64,000 nt of DNA, taken from positions 6,596,976-6,660,975 of the forward strand of contig CM038215.1 in NCBI GenBank assembly GCA_021442155.1. Direction: 5' to 3'. The notes beneath the pieces were generated by a model. That model was not told the DNA's origin. It made no database searches and worked only from the letters and a program-made list of their open reading frames with translations. The stretch comes from Cymbidium sinense. Lineage: Eukaryota > Streptophyta > Magnoliopsida > Asparagales > Orchidaceae. The translations under genes were made by a program, and so were the position numbers. Shown here in pieces: positions 47,640 through 58,560 of the stretch (its first letter is position 1; every line of letters starts with the position of its first letter).

Positions 47640-47863
47640 CATCCTTTCTACATCAGTGTATGAAGTATTTAGAGGTTGGATCTACTATGTCAAAGGAGAT
47701 CTCAAGCCATTTACAGTTCATGAGGTTGCAATATATGATGATGCAATGTACTACCTCCCTCAAAATCAACAAGTCTACGCTCATAAACTTGGCCTAAGTT
47801 TAGAAATAAAAGAAAAAGAAAAAGAAAAGGGAAGAAAAAAAAAAAAGAAAAGAAAATAAAAAA
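47640..47863 (+). pseudogene. Gypsy post-protease segment and purine-rich linker
   Basis: The frame reads IVPSFLHQCMKYL and, after a shift, WIYYVKGDLKPFTVHEVAIYDDAMYYL, resembling the VPSSLHQC-x-KY segment that follows the protease in Tat-lineage polyproteins. It then passes into a Lys/Glu-rich stretch encoded by a purine tract at about 47806-47880. The minus-strand Phe-rich frame at 47711-47968 is the shadow of that tract. Family assignment of this part is from memory of related elements and is moderate. Confidence 0.5.
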
Positions 47864-48699
47864 AAGAAAATAAAGGGGCGGAAATATACTTGGAGGAGGA
47901 AGTGGAGCGACATTAGATTCCACTGATTCGTTACTCCATTTGAACATATAGACGATGACGACATCCACACAGGTAGATGAAGAGCTAGTTTAGAGGCGTT
48001 CGGTGGTGGAAAATCTCCTTATTGACCAATAGAAGATATGTCCAGTACAATACACATATAGACTTAGAATCTAGTTCATAGGATGAGTCTTATACATTTA
48101 GCACACCAGTCAGCTCTTCTCAGTAGTAGATTCTCTTGGAGATGACACTTGAGTCAGATAGCGATGAAGACCTAGTTTCAAAGTAAAGCATAAGTGTATC
48201 CAAGTCTATATGTGAATAAGTTAGGCATTAGTTGGGAACCTTTGCTCTAAATCCACTTTCCTCTCAAAAAGCTGAGGGCTTGGTAGTTAAGGAAGCCCAT
48301 AAGTCATCCACAGGTATGAATACTTAGAGGTTCTTTCTGGAAGCATCATCCTCAATTCAAGAATTTGATGTAGACCTTGAGGATGATTCCTATAAAAATT
48401 TAATAGAATTAGCTTTTGATTGGTAATTATCTTGTGCTCATAATTTAGCAAAGAAAGGTTTAATTCCACATATTTGGTCAAAGCACAGGTCAGACTACTT
48501 CAAAAGAATATGTAAGCACAAATGCAAAAGCTCTCAATCAAGACCGGGACTAAGATTTAGTGCAGTGGTTCCAATCGATGATGACGATTACTGCTTAGTC
48601 ATCACCAATCATTTAGAATTGATAATTTCTTTTTAAATCACATTAACTCATATGAGTAGTTGTGCTTAGAAACTTTAGATGATCCAAATGTTTTTTAAG
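47864..48699 (+). other. Degenerate internal gypsy sequence
   Basis: No continuous frame. Short patches such as VVPIDDDDYCLVITNHL (about 48565-48615) fit the spacer before RT in Tat-lineage elements, but the segment is too broken for a firm domain call. Confidence 0.4.
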
Positions 48700-48710
48700 T
48701 CAAAGATGTA

Positions 48711-48974
48711 TTGCCAGAGTTCGATGAAGAGATTAAGTCAACCATTTACAAGCTCAAAGAAATCAACTTAAGAGCTAAAGAAGATCCACGCTTGACATAC
48801 ATCAATTATCTATTGAATGAAATTGAAACTAATGACTTTATTAGGCTATTGATTGAGTTTAAGGAAAACTGTGCATGGAGTTATGAAGAGATGACTAGAT
48901 TGGCTCCTGATGTAGTAGTCCATAAACTAGCAATAGACTCCTTTCAAGCACTCCTATCGAAGCTAGACACATGA
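48711..48974 (+). pseudogene. Gypsy pre-RT segment (FAWSYEEM-type)
   Basis: The frame contains DFIRLLIEFKENCAWSYEEM, then TRLAPDVVVHKLAID. This corresponds to the L-x-E-x-DVFAWS-x-x-DMPG-x-D-x-x-VVHxL segment just upstream of RT in gypsy polyproteins. It ends in a stop at 48972-48974, after which RT continues in a shifted frame. Confidence 0.8.
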
Positions 48975-49560
48975 GACATACAACAGTCATTTAAGTCAAA
49001 CCGATAAATCTGCTTCATTTAGAAAGAAAATACCTTACACAGTTAGACGTTATCCCAATTAAGAAAAAGAATGGCCAAATTCATTTATGTGTCGATTTTA
49101 TAGATTTAAATAAAGCATGTCCAAAAGTTGAATTTTCACTACCAATCCTAGAGCTTATGGTGGACATTGCCTCAAGCCATGCAATCTTCTCTTTCATGGA
49201 TGGCTCATCTGGATATAACCAAATAAAGATGGTTCCTGAATATGAAAAAAATATTGCTTTTAGAACCCTGATTAGAATCTATTGCTATAAGGTCATGCCC
49301 TTGACTTAAAATCTTTGGTCTTTACATACATGTGACAAATCTTTGACTAACTCATTCATTCATCATCATGTCAATCATCAAAAGTAGGGAAAAGGAAGGT
49401 CATACCTTTGACTTGAGAGTAGTTTTCAAACAATTAAGATAATTTAACCTCAAAATGAACCCCTTGAAGTGTGCATTTAAAGTAGCTTCAGGAAAATTCC
49501 TTGGGTTTGTTGTACGACACTAGGGAATTGTAATCAATCTAGAGAAGATCAAGGTGATAT
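48975..49560 (+). pseudogene. Gypsy reverse transcriptase remnant
   Basis: Visible motifs: VIPIKKKNGQIHLCVDFIDL, NKACPKVEFSLPILELMVD, FSFMDGSSGYNQIKM and YCYKVMPL, then after a break the thumb-side NLKMNPLKCAF and ASGKFLGFVVRH. The first catalytic Asp region (FMDGSSGYNQI) is preserved. The YVDD box is gone: the matching place near 49355-49372 reads without an aspartate pair, and stops follow. Confidence 0.85.
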
Positions 49561-49728
49561 TAGAAATGCCACCCCATAAAAATTTAACTCAACTCTGCTC
49601 ATTCTAAGGGAAATTGATATATCTAAGATGCTTTATATCCAAACTATTGTAAAGATGTCATCCATTCTCAACACTTGTCAAAAAGGATGCCAAGTTCAAG
49701 TAGGATGATAAGTGTGTGCATGCCTTTG

Positions 49729-49885
49729 AATATATCAAGCATTACCTGATGACATTGCCAGTTCTAGTAGCCCCTATCTTAGGCAAGCCGCTCATTCTTT
49801 ACACTGTTGCATTAGATGACTCCCTTGCTGCTTTGTTGACCCAAGCTAATGATGAAGGGATGGAAAACACACTCTACCTCGGTAT
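49729..49885 (+). pseudogene. Gypsy RNase H (retroviral-type) remnant
   Basis: The frame reads AFEYIKHYLMTLPVLVAPIL, then GKPLILYTVALDDSLAALLT and NDEGMENTLY, matching the tether/RNase H start of gypsy elements (LxxPPVLxxPxxGKPLxLYxxAxxxSxGAxL). The remainder is not recognisable. Confidence 0.75.
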
Positions 49886-50104
49886 CTAATCCCTACTAAT
49901 TATCCACCCATTGTGAAGCATTGCCTAGATTTAATCTTTGCATCCCAAAGCAATAACAAAACATGCTTCCTCATAAGGTGAACTTAATCTCCAGGATAAA
50001 TCCACTACAGTATCTAATGACATGACCGACACTATCTGGACGGTTGGCATGATGGTCCATGATCCTCTTGTAGTTTGACATTTTTTTGTATCCCTCCATG
50101 TGAT

Positions 50105-50520
50105 GGAAGGACAAGTGCTAGCGAATTTCTTAGCAGCACACCTACTTCCTAGAGACTCTCTACTTAGTAATGATCTCCCTAATGAGCAAATCATGAACTT
50201 AGGGGATACTAGCATTCACTGCTGGGAGATGTACTTTGATGGTGCAGCTTCCTCTCAAAGAGGACAAGAACCATAATATACTATTCCAGGAAAGATAGGG
50301 GTAGAAATAGTTCTCTTAACTTTAGACTGTGATGTGATGAGATTCTCATATCATATGTCTAATCCCTGCACCAACAACGAAGCCAAATATGAAGCTTTGA
50401 TTGTCGATCTAGAGTTAGTCATTACTTTAAGCATCCAAAACATCAATATTTTCAGGGATTCTCAGCTAGTTATCAAACAAATTGCTAGGTCATATAAGGT
50501 TATATATTTTACCAGTACAT
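50105..50520 (+). pseudogene. Gypsy second (archaeal-type) RNase H remnant
   Basis: VLANFLAAHLLPRDS and LSNDLPNEQIM lead into CWEMYFDGAASS (first catalytic Asp). After a stop and frameshift comes GVEIVLLTLD, then NNEAKYEALIVDLE (catalytic Glu) and IFRDSQLVIKQI (third acidic residue). The order and spacing fit the extra RNase H of Tat-lineage elements. The tail to 50775 is non-recognisable and then becomes TTTAGGG. Confidence 0.85.
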
Positions 50521-50775
50521 GGAATTGTTATTTACTAGATTTATTAAGGCCACCATTTGTGGTTTGTTGGGATGGCGTATATCAAAATAGATCCATATCC
50601 ATCCAAAATAGACAAGTCTTATCAATTATTGATGAACTCATCAAAAGCACTCTCTCGAAGGGGAGGTTGCCATTGCCAAGAAGGATGAGGAGTTGGGTGG
50701 AGGATTCATGGATTACATGGAAAACTACTTCAAGAGAAGTCCCAAGCTCATCAGATGAAGCAGAGAGAACTTTTG

Positions 50776-50986
50776 GGTTAGTTTGGGGTTTAGGGTTTAA
50801 GGTTTAGGGTTTAGATTTTTTGGGTTTATTTTGGGTTTGGGTTTTAGGGTTTTTATTATGGTTTTAAGGTTTAAGGTTTAGGGTTTAGGGTTTTTTAGGT
50901 TTAGGGTTAGTTTAGGGTTTAAGGATTAGGGTTTAGGGTTTAAGGTTTAGGGTTAGGGTTAGGGTTTAGGGTTTAGGGTTTAGGGG
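50776..50986 (-). repeat. Short TTTAGGG-strand array between gypsy remnant and LINE-C
   Basis: TTTAGGG variants on +, directly following gypsy-derived sequence, and ending at the LINE-C A-tail (T-run on +). No D-block or M motif. Confidence 0.95.
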
Positions 50987-51023
50987 TTTTCTTTTTTATT
51001 AAGAATATGAGAGAAATTTTATT
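50987..51023 (-). terminator. LINE-C polyadenylation signal and A-tail
   Basis: AATAAA on minus at 51018-51023 in CTTTGTGGCAATAAAATT, identical to LINE-B. The tail on minus (AATAAAAAAGAAAA) occupies about 50987-51000. Confidence 0.8.
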
Positions 51024-52919
51024 GCCACAAAGAAAAGGTACAAAGTCCTTAAAGGGAATAAATCTCTAAGCTAATCCTCAAAGAGATATAATAAGTCTTA
51101 AAGAGATAAACTATCTAACTATTACATTAATTAAGGAAAGAAAGCAAAAGTAATCCAAATAAAAGCGATGAACTTCATCTAGTCCTTTTGATGCGTAAGA
51201 TCCACCTAAAGAGTGTTCCAACCTGTAAAGAAATCTACGACATACTTTTGAAAGGATGAGTACAATTAATCAAGCATAAGAGTAAGAGAAGATAAAAGAG
51301 GTAAAAGAAAAGGCTCATGCTCGTTACAATCATCTCAAGGCAAGGCGGTCACACTTACATATAGCGTTACTAGGAAAAAAGAAGATCAAGGCCATCATTG
51401 CCCGCCTCATGTCACACATAATCAAAAGGCGGTCCTCAGCAGCACAAGAATCCTCAAAATAGCAAATATAGTAGCCAACCACCAATCCACCAGAACATTC
51501 AAGCTTAAAAAGATAGGTGGTTAAGCAACCCGCAAGGATAGTAGCAAAATAGAAGGAGCACCACCAAATGAGAATAACCAATTCAAGATGAGAAAACATC
51601 ATGATATGGGTAACAACACTAAAAAGAGACAGACAAGAGCTAAAAGGAAGACCATAAGTGCTCAGATCCTCCAGCCACCAAACAAAAAATCAAGCCTAAT
51701 AATAAGAGAGGTGGGGAGCAATGCTACCATCCTAGCAGGAAGAGGGTGTTCTTCTACAACTAAGAGAGATGAGACCAAGCAAGAAGAAACCAGAAGAAAA
51801 CAATCATAGAAACACAACCATTAATTTCCTAAAGCAGTCACCAAAGGAGCATAAAAATAGCCAGGATAGCCACTCCTCCAACCAATCCAGCTAGCCAAAA
51901 CAAACAATCCAAACAGCTATCCAACTAATCCTCCTAGCGAACCATCTCAATAGAAGAAGATCCAAGTCATCAAACCAAAAAACATAAGTATCAAGACCAA
52001 ATCCAGTCATCAAGCCAGAAGCATCCAAAATGGGAAGGCAAAGAGAAAAATAATAGCCTCCAAACCCAATCAAGGCAAAAGAAAAACCAATCCAGAAGGG
52101 CAGAAAAACCAACCAAAGATAGAAAGATGCATAGCCCAGTAAGACAAATAACAAGCCATATAACAAAAATAGCTCTAGAAAGGCACATAAACAAAAACTA
52201 GCGTGGGCCCAATAATAATACCAAACTATCAAATTTCAAAATAATTCCCAAACCAAAAGCCTTAGTATTACAAGAAGAGGTCCAACCCATAACCTAAAAA
52301 AATCCAACCAATAACTGTCCCAACAACCACCAAACCCCAATCAATAAAATAGAGCAAATAACAGCTAGACAACCACCTCCACCATGCCAAAAACAAGCAA
52401 GAGATAAACCACCCAAAATAAACATCCAACCAACCCAAATAACAAAAATTGCCAGCCAACCCAGGTAGCCAACCAAGCCATATAGTCCACCACCATAGCA
52501 ACAGGTATAATAGATTTGTAGGGAGGCTAGGAAAGAGGCAAACCCTTACAGAAGGAAATTCTTGCACCAGCCAAAGCCGCAACCCAAAAAATGGAAATAG
52601 GAAATAGCCAAAGGAAAATTTTGATAAAAGACCAGCCTGATAGTTACCAACCACCAAGCTGAAAAACCAAAACACCCTAGGCTGCACTAACAAAAACCAT
52701 ATGGGAGCAAAAACCAGGCTAGGAAAAAACCAATAATTGAAGAGGGAAAATTAGAAGTTGACCATAACCCAAATATGGTTTAACAATGCCAAAAAAAACA
52801 AAAGATCATCAAAAAAGGATAAAACCATTCAAAGAAATTATAATCTGAGATAAGGACTATCCATCCATAACCAATCCTCTTAATAATTTAGGCAAAGTTT
52901 GGTTGTCAAATAAAGTGCA
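51024..52919 (-). other. LINE-C long T/G-rich 3' tail
   Basis: About 1.9 kb, T/G-rich on the sense strand, homologous to the LINE-B tail. Hydrophobic frames at 51891-52232, 51991-52194, 52268-52693 and 52294-52476 are open because A is scarce. The half-hairpin lies at 51348-51363. Confidence 0.75.
51348..51363 (-). other. Left half of the 3'-tail hairpin (right half deleted)
   Basis: On minus, TATATGTAA, a 2-nt GT, GTG, A, CC matches the 5' half of the LINE-B hairpin. The following loop and 3' half (about 30 nt in LINE-B) are missing, and the sequence resumes at GCCTTGCCTTGAGATGATTG. Confidence 0.7.
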
Positions 52920-55900
52920 CTCAATCAAGTTAACACCAAAATTAGCTAAATAATCAGCACAAGCATTACGTTCATGAAGGATGTGAAAAATTTAAAAGAA
53001 ACTTGAGAAAGCAAAACTTTAGTATGATTAAGAAGATAAAATAATTCAACATTCCCTTTTATTATTGGAATTAAGGAAATAAAAAAGCAAGAGAGCATCA
53101 ACTTCAATCCAGATGTTGAGGAAACATCTATACAAACAAATATTGATTGCTTTATTAACAACCATAAGCTCAGTAAAGAGAACTTAATAGGCCTTGAGAG
53201 GGTGGGCAAAAGCACAAATGATAGTACCTTTAGAATCTCTAAGGATACCACCACAGCCATATTTATTGGAAGGAACATAACCATCAGTATTAACTTTAAT
53301 CACATTGCCTTTAGGTTTGATCCAATAAATAATTCTAGCACCTTTTTGAGGGTCAAGATCATGCAAAATGATACCTAATTTTTCAGATGCAAATTTGTAA
53401 CCTCTAAAATGAATGTTACTAACAAGACTGTCATTAAAAAGAGCATGAATTTTTTCTTTAGTTCTAGCCAGGATCCTTTTATGATTTTTAGGAATACCAC
53501 AATATTTAGCATCATACACATCCATCCAGATGATCCAGACAAGGGTAATAGCAATTAAAACTTTTATATTACCTTTCACAGTGTTTTAGAAATAGGCTTC
53601 AACAAGTTACTATAAAGAAAGAGAGATATGAAAATAGTTGGTATTAAATAAATCATCAAACAAAAACCATAATTTAGAAGCATTAGCACCATTGATAAAG
53701 ACATGATTTACATTTCCATTATGAAAGCAGCAATAGCATTTTGAAGGTAAACAAAACCCTTTAGTCTAGAGTAAAGAGTCCACAAGAATATAGTTATTCA
53801 AAATCATCCAAGCTAAAATTGAATAAGAAATGGGAATGATATTGTTCCAAAGTTTAATAAAAACATTAGAAGGTTGAAGTTTATCTCTAATAAAGTTCCA
53901 AACCTCTTTAAGAACAAAATCACCATTATGAGAAAGTTTAAAAAGAATTTGATCAGGGTTGCTAGAAGAAACAGGAATATTTTAAAGTTGTTAAAAGGAG
54001 AAGTAGGGATATAGTTATCAAGTTTGTTTTCATTCCAATTATTATTAAGCCAAAATGAATTATCTTTGATAGTAGTAGTAGAGTGTGTACATAATTGGGT
54101 GTCAATCGAACCGTTGCCAATCTAATTGTTCTGCCAAAAGAAAGAAGATCCTGACTGGATACCCCAAGAAATTAATGATTTAGCAACCCATTTAATGGAA
54201 CAAAGCCTTTTCCAAACCAGAGAGTCACCAACTTTATAAGCACAGTTAAAAGGGTGTTTACCTTGACAAAATTTTTTCATCATATAATTAGCCTAACGAC
54301 TATCATTCTTTCTAAAATTTCACCATAGTTTATGAGAGAAAGCAGTGATAGCTTCACGGATAGGTTTGTAACTAAAGGAACCTTCACCCAAAAAACCACA
54401 ACATTTATGCCAAGATGTCTAATGCATTCTTATGATAGAATTATTAGAGCCCTAAAAAAATTTGTTAGGCAAACGATCAATTTTGATAAGAGTAGCATTA
54501 GTGGGAATAATGGTTTGAATCAAATAAAGATGCATAGAGTTGAGAGTGCTTTTAAGGATAGTGAGCCTACCACCAAAAAATAGTAAATGGAATTCCCAAA
54601 CATATATTCTATTTGAAATTTTTTGAATTTTCTCATCAAAGAGATGGGAAAATTTCGGGCTTTTAAAGAGTGGTGCACCCAAGTACTTAAGAGGTAAGTG
54701 TTGATGTCTAAAATTTGTGATATGAAGGATTTGATTGATATTATTTGAGATGTTAGAGTACATGATAAAATAGTTTTTGTTATCATTAATCGAAAGACCA
54801 CTTTCTCTACCAAGTTTATTTAAAAAATTCTTAAGATGGTCGATGTGATGAATGGAAGCATTGCAGAAAATAATGAAATCGTCAACAAAAATTAGATGGG
54901 AAATAGGGAGACCACTAAGAGTTATGTAGTATGTACTAGGACTATTTAAGAATAAGTCATTGATGCTCCTAGATGAGTACTTAACAACAATAATAAATAA
55001 ATCTGGAAATAAGGGATCCCCTTATCTTAAGCCATGAGAAGGAAGAAAGAAGCACAAAGCTTCCTCATTAAACAAAATCGAAAACAAGGCATTATTGATA
55101 CAATTTTTGATGAGAAAAATAAATTTTTTAGAAAACCCAATTAAATATAGAATATGGTAAAGGAAATCCCAAGAGATATTATCAAAGGCTTTGGTAATAT
55201 CAAGTTTGAAAAGAATGTGGCCTCCTCTAGTCTTAGCGTCAATATCATGAATTAATTCTTGGGCAACTAAAATATTATTAGAAATAGATCTACCTCTAAC
55301 AAAATTAGATTGGTTGAGAGAGATAACTATATTAAGTAAAGGATTAAGTCTGTTGGTAAGGATTTTGGATATCAGCTTATTGAAGAAGGTGCAAAGACTA
55401 ATAGGTCTACAATCACACCAATAATCTGGGTTATCTTTCTTTGGAATGAGAATGATAGAAGTACTAAAAAATATCTGGGAAAAGGATTACCATTAAAAAG
55501 TCAATCATAGCCTCAATCAAATCATTTTTAATGATAAACCAACATTTCTAAAAAAATTGAGTAGTGAAACCCTCAGGACCAGCAATAGAATCAATGTTCA
55601 TGCTATTAAAAACTTTAAGAATTTTCTCTTCATTAAGCACCAAGGTAAGAAAATCATTATCATTATTATTTATAATAGAAGGAATCAGTTGAGAATTAGA
55701 AATAGCTTCATAATAGAAATTCTTATTAAGCATATTTCTAAAGTAATTAATAGCCGAATCCATAATCTGATTATTCTCCAAAATCTGATCTCCATGGTCA
55801 TTTTTAATTTTAAGAATATTATTGAAAGCTCTTGTTTTGTTAACCAAAGCATGGAAATATCTAGTATTCCTATCACTATCTGCAATATGTTTACTAGCCA

Positions 55901-56917
55901 CTTTTTGGTGCTAGTAAGTCTCTTCCATGTTTTAGAAATTGGCAAGCTTATCTGTCAAATCAGTAAACTTTGAAGGGTCAGACATAATAGACACTTAAAG
56001 GTAATAAACCAAATTTTCCATGTCTTCAATATTAGAAAAAAGGTTTTTAAGACAATGCTTGTTCCACAAACCCAAATTTTATTTTAAGTCTTTTAAGTTT
56101 AAACCATAGTCTATTCATCCTCGTAATTGAATTATTAGGATGTAAAGGGTCTTTCCAATTCTTAACTACAACAACAAAGAAATCAATACACTAAATCCAC
56201 ATCTTCTGAGATCTAAAAGGAGAGGAGTTTTTTAATCTATTATAATTATTTTTAATAGAAACCAAAAGAGGAGCATGCTCAGACAAGCTTATGCTTAAGT
56301 GATCAATAGAAGTAGTAGGCCATTGGGTTATCTAATGAGCATTAAAAAAAATCTTGTCCAACCTTTGCCAAAATCTAGAGTTTTGGAAGTGTAGTTAGAG
56401 TCCTTAATACCAATACAATTCAAACTACAATCAAGGATCATATTGGAAAATTCTTCCATATAATGAATGTTCAGAGAGCAACCACCACTCCATTTAGAAG
56501 AAAATAAAATAGTGTTGAAATCACTCACCACAAACCAAGGTTTGTTGATGGAGGTAGAAAAGTTCCTCAAATTATCCCAAAGGAGATTATGACCAGAACT
56601 ATAGCAAGAAGCATAAACAAAGGAGCTTAAAATACAATAGTCACCATAGGAGATTAGAGCATTAACAACTTGTTGAAAATCATCAATAATTAAAACCTCA
56701 ACGAAATTATTCTAAAACACCATATCTTATTACTAACATTAGAGTAAAATTTATTAAAGCCGATCATTCTAGCAACATGGATAATTTTATTAGAATGAAT
56801 GAGAGGTTCCAAAATAATGAGTAAAGAAATATTATGAATGTGACAAAGATTTCTAATATGATTACAAATAGAGAGGGTACCAATCCCTCTAACATTCCAA
56901 ACAAGAAAATTAAACAT
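52920..56917 (-). pseudogene. LINE-C ORF2 remnant: endonuclease, reverse transcriptase, zf-RVT, RNase H
   Basis: ATG at 56917 (minus) gives MFNFLVWNVRGIGTL, the endonuclease N-terminus, with the catalytic Glu in LLIILEPLIHSN. VVSDFNTIL and SNYTS are at 56328-56570. The SDH-like motif reads SEHAPL near 56275. Pre-RT is at 55548-55901 (SDRNTRYFHALVN, IAGPEGFTTQFF). RT: KLDITKAFDNISWD about 55190; HGLR-stop-GDPL about 55020, where CAA has become TAA; FVDD at 54878-54889, an intact YxDD-type box; LPLKYLGAPLF in 54452-54763. zf-RVT is near 53690-53765 (KCYCCFHNGNVNHVFING). RNase H runs from about 53320 to 52930 (VNTDGYVPSNKYGCGGILRD, then FTELM and IEVDALL in another frame). Confidence 0.9.
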
Positions 56918-56938
56918 AATGGAAAAAAAGGGGTAAGC

Positions 56939-58430
56939 AAAGGTTTATTGATAGATGAGTAAGAGATAGTAGTAGATCTAGTGTTTTTGGATAGTTTGGG
57001 AGGGTTATTTTTAACACTTTTTATTGTTTTAGCATGATAAGTTTGAAAATGATTTCCTTTTTCACTAGAATCATGTTTAGAGGGAAGTTCACCCTCTACC
57101 AAATCCAAATTAAGTTGAAAAGTAGGATTAACATGAATATCAAGAATAGAAATGAGAGATGGTGATGACTTAGAACCATTTAAAGAACAAACAATTAAAT
57201 CTAGATCAGAAACATTTTTAGCTTGATCGACATAATTTAAATCCTCATTGGAATTGTCATTTTTGTTGATCAAAGCAAGCATAAAAGCAGAGATAGAATA
57301 AGAGGAAACAGATTCATCATCCAATTACTTAAAAAAATTATTAATCTTTGTATTAAAAATATTCAATTTAAAAGAAAAGGTAAGAGGTAGTTCATCCTTC
57401 CCATTCTGAAAATCAGTCGAATCCCTAGCAACTGTAGGATCCAAAATACGTTCAATAGCGATAATCCTAATATTCAAGGAATCAACCTCAATAGCAGCTT
57501 TCATACTATTCTTAAGATCTTAGGTTGATTTTTGAGCATATGTGGGGAACAGTTTATTACTAGGAACCAGATTTTCCTTGGGAGGATTTCAATTTTTCAA
57601 GTGAGGATGGAGAATAAAGTAATATGAGTTATTATGACCATGAATTTTATAATGATAATAAAAAATTGAAAGATTCTCCAATTCAACCTTTTATGAATAC
57701 TCATATTTTTCAAAGCCAATCCAAACTTCTTTAGGGTATTTTTTAGTTATGTCTAATTCCACTAGGATTTGAGCCAAAGAAGGGCAAGATCACTCAGCGG
57801 TTGCTTGGATGAGTTGTAAAGGTCGACCAAAAAAAGCCCCAACAAGAAAAAGCACATTATGTGTAATAAAATGAATGTGCATATTAGGAAGAGATAACCA
57901 CACAAGGATAATAGGAGATTCCTCCTTAATGTCAAAAAGGGGTGACCACTTCAGTAAGCACATTTGATAATTAAAAATGAAGTAAGAATGATGCACAAAA
58001 ACTTGAGAATAATCTAAATCATTAGAAAGTTGAATCAAAATATGTTGGGGGTGAATATGACCAATCAAGAAAACACCCGTATGCTTAAGATTATGAAAAA
58101 GGTGCTGATCTTATCCAAATTAGGGCGATACAAAGAAAATTTCCAATGAGAGAGAATTCAAATGGTTTTGCCAACATTTCCACATCCATATCAGAGCACA
58201 TTACAGCTGGAAAACCATAAAAAAGAAGTCGAGATGAGATAAAATGATGCATTAGATGAAGAAGCCTTACAAGAGAATGCATCCTTAAATGATTTTATTG
58301 AGTTTGTAACATTAGAGCCACCAACCTACAAAATGTCAGATGCCCTAGCTAAAGCATCCACAATTTGAGGTGGAGCCATAGGAAATGAACTCACCATAAC
58401 AGCCAGGATTAAGAACGTAGCATTACGCAA
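56939..58430 (-). pseudogene. LINE-C ORF1 remnant (DUF4283-type)
   Basis: DUF4283 parts appear in order on minus: VMCSDMDVEMLAKPFEFSLI (about 58200), PQHILIQLSNDLDYSQ (58040), LKWSPLFDIKEESPIILVWLSLP (about 57940) and GAFFGRPLQLIQATAE (57790-57840). The C-terminal half (from 57324) is hydrophilic, with NLDLVEGELPSKHDSSEKG and a basic KTIKSVKNNPPK segment. This frame has no stop before the ORF2 ATG at 56917 and overlaps ORF2 in another frame to 56764. The nominal start is uncertain because the first codons are mutated. Likely role in the family: binding of element RNA. Confidence 0.8.
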
Positions 58431-58560
58431 TTGGCCAGGTGCCGATCAACCTTTGGAATCAGATGAACCGAAGCTAAAATAGCAGAGATCCCTAGTCAAG
58501 GGAGCACCACCAAGAGGAAATGAAAATTGCTAGAGAGAAGAGAGCCCTCAAGGTGGTGGG

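Larger units (their letters stand above)
47600..50775 (+). mobile_element. Ty3/gypsy remnant, Tat lineage
   Basis: The order of recognisable parts is post-protease segment (about 47640-47760), basic linker, pre-RT segment (48711-48974), RT (48975-49560), retroviral-type RNase H (about 49729-49880) and a second, archaeal-type RNase H (50105-50520). A second RNase H is the hallmark of the Tat/Ogre/Retand lineage. Integrase, LTRs and the 3' end are missing: the element stops abruptly at the TTTAGGG repeats near 50776. Stops and frameshifts throughout make it inactive. Confidence 0.8.
50987..58560 (-). mobile_element. LINE-C: near full-length L1-like element inside telomere-like repeats
   Basis: About 7.6 kb on the minus strand, same family as LINE-B: 5' end (CTTGAG..., TCTTCTCTCTAG on minus) near 58560, ORF1, ORF2, T/G-rich 3' tail, AATAAA and an impure A-tail (AATAAAAAAGAAAA) meeting CCCCTAAACC. 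Telomere-like sequence flanks both ends, degenerate D-like words at the 5' side. The sense strand again equals the C-rich telomeric strand although the whole array is inverted here. It keeps ORF1 sequence that LINE-B has lost, so it is the better template for the family structure. Stops and frameshifts make it inactive. Confidence 0.9.

Noticed and set aside
47711..47968. Phe-rich minus-strand ORF
   Set aside because: Reverse complement of the purine-rich tract at 47806-47880.
49931..50215. Minus-strand ORF over the gypsy remnant
   Set aside because: The + strand carries recognisable RNase H lead-in (VLANFLAAHLLPRDS) over the same bases; the minus frame is a shadow.
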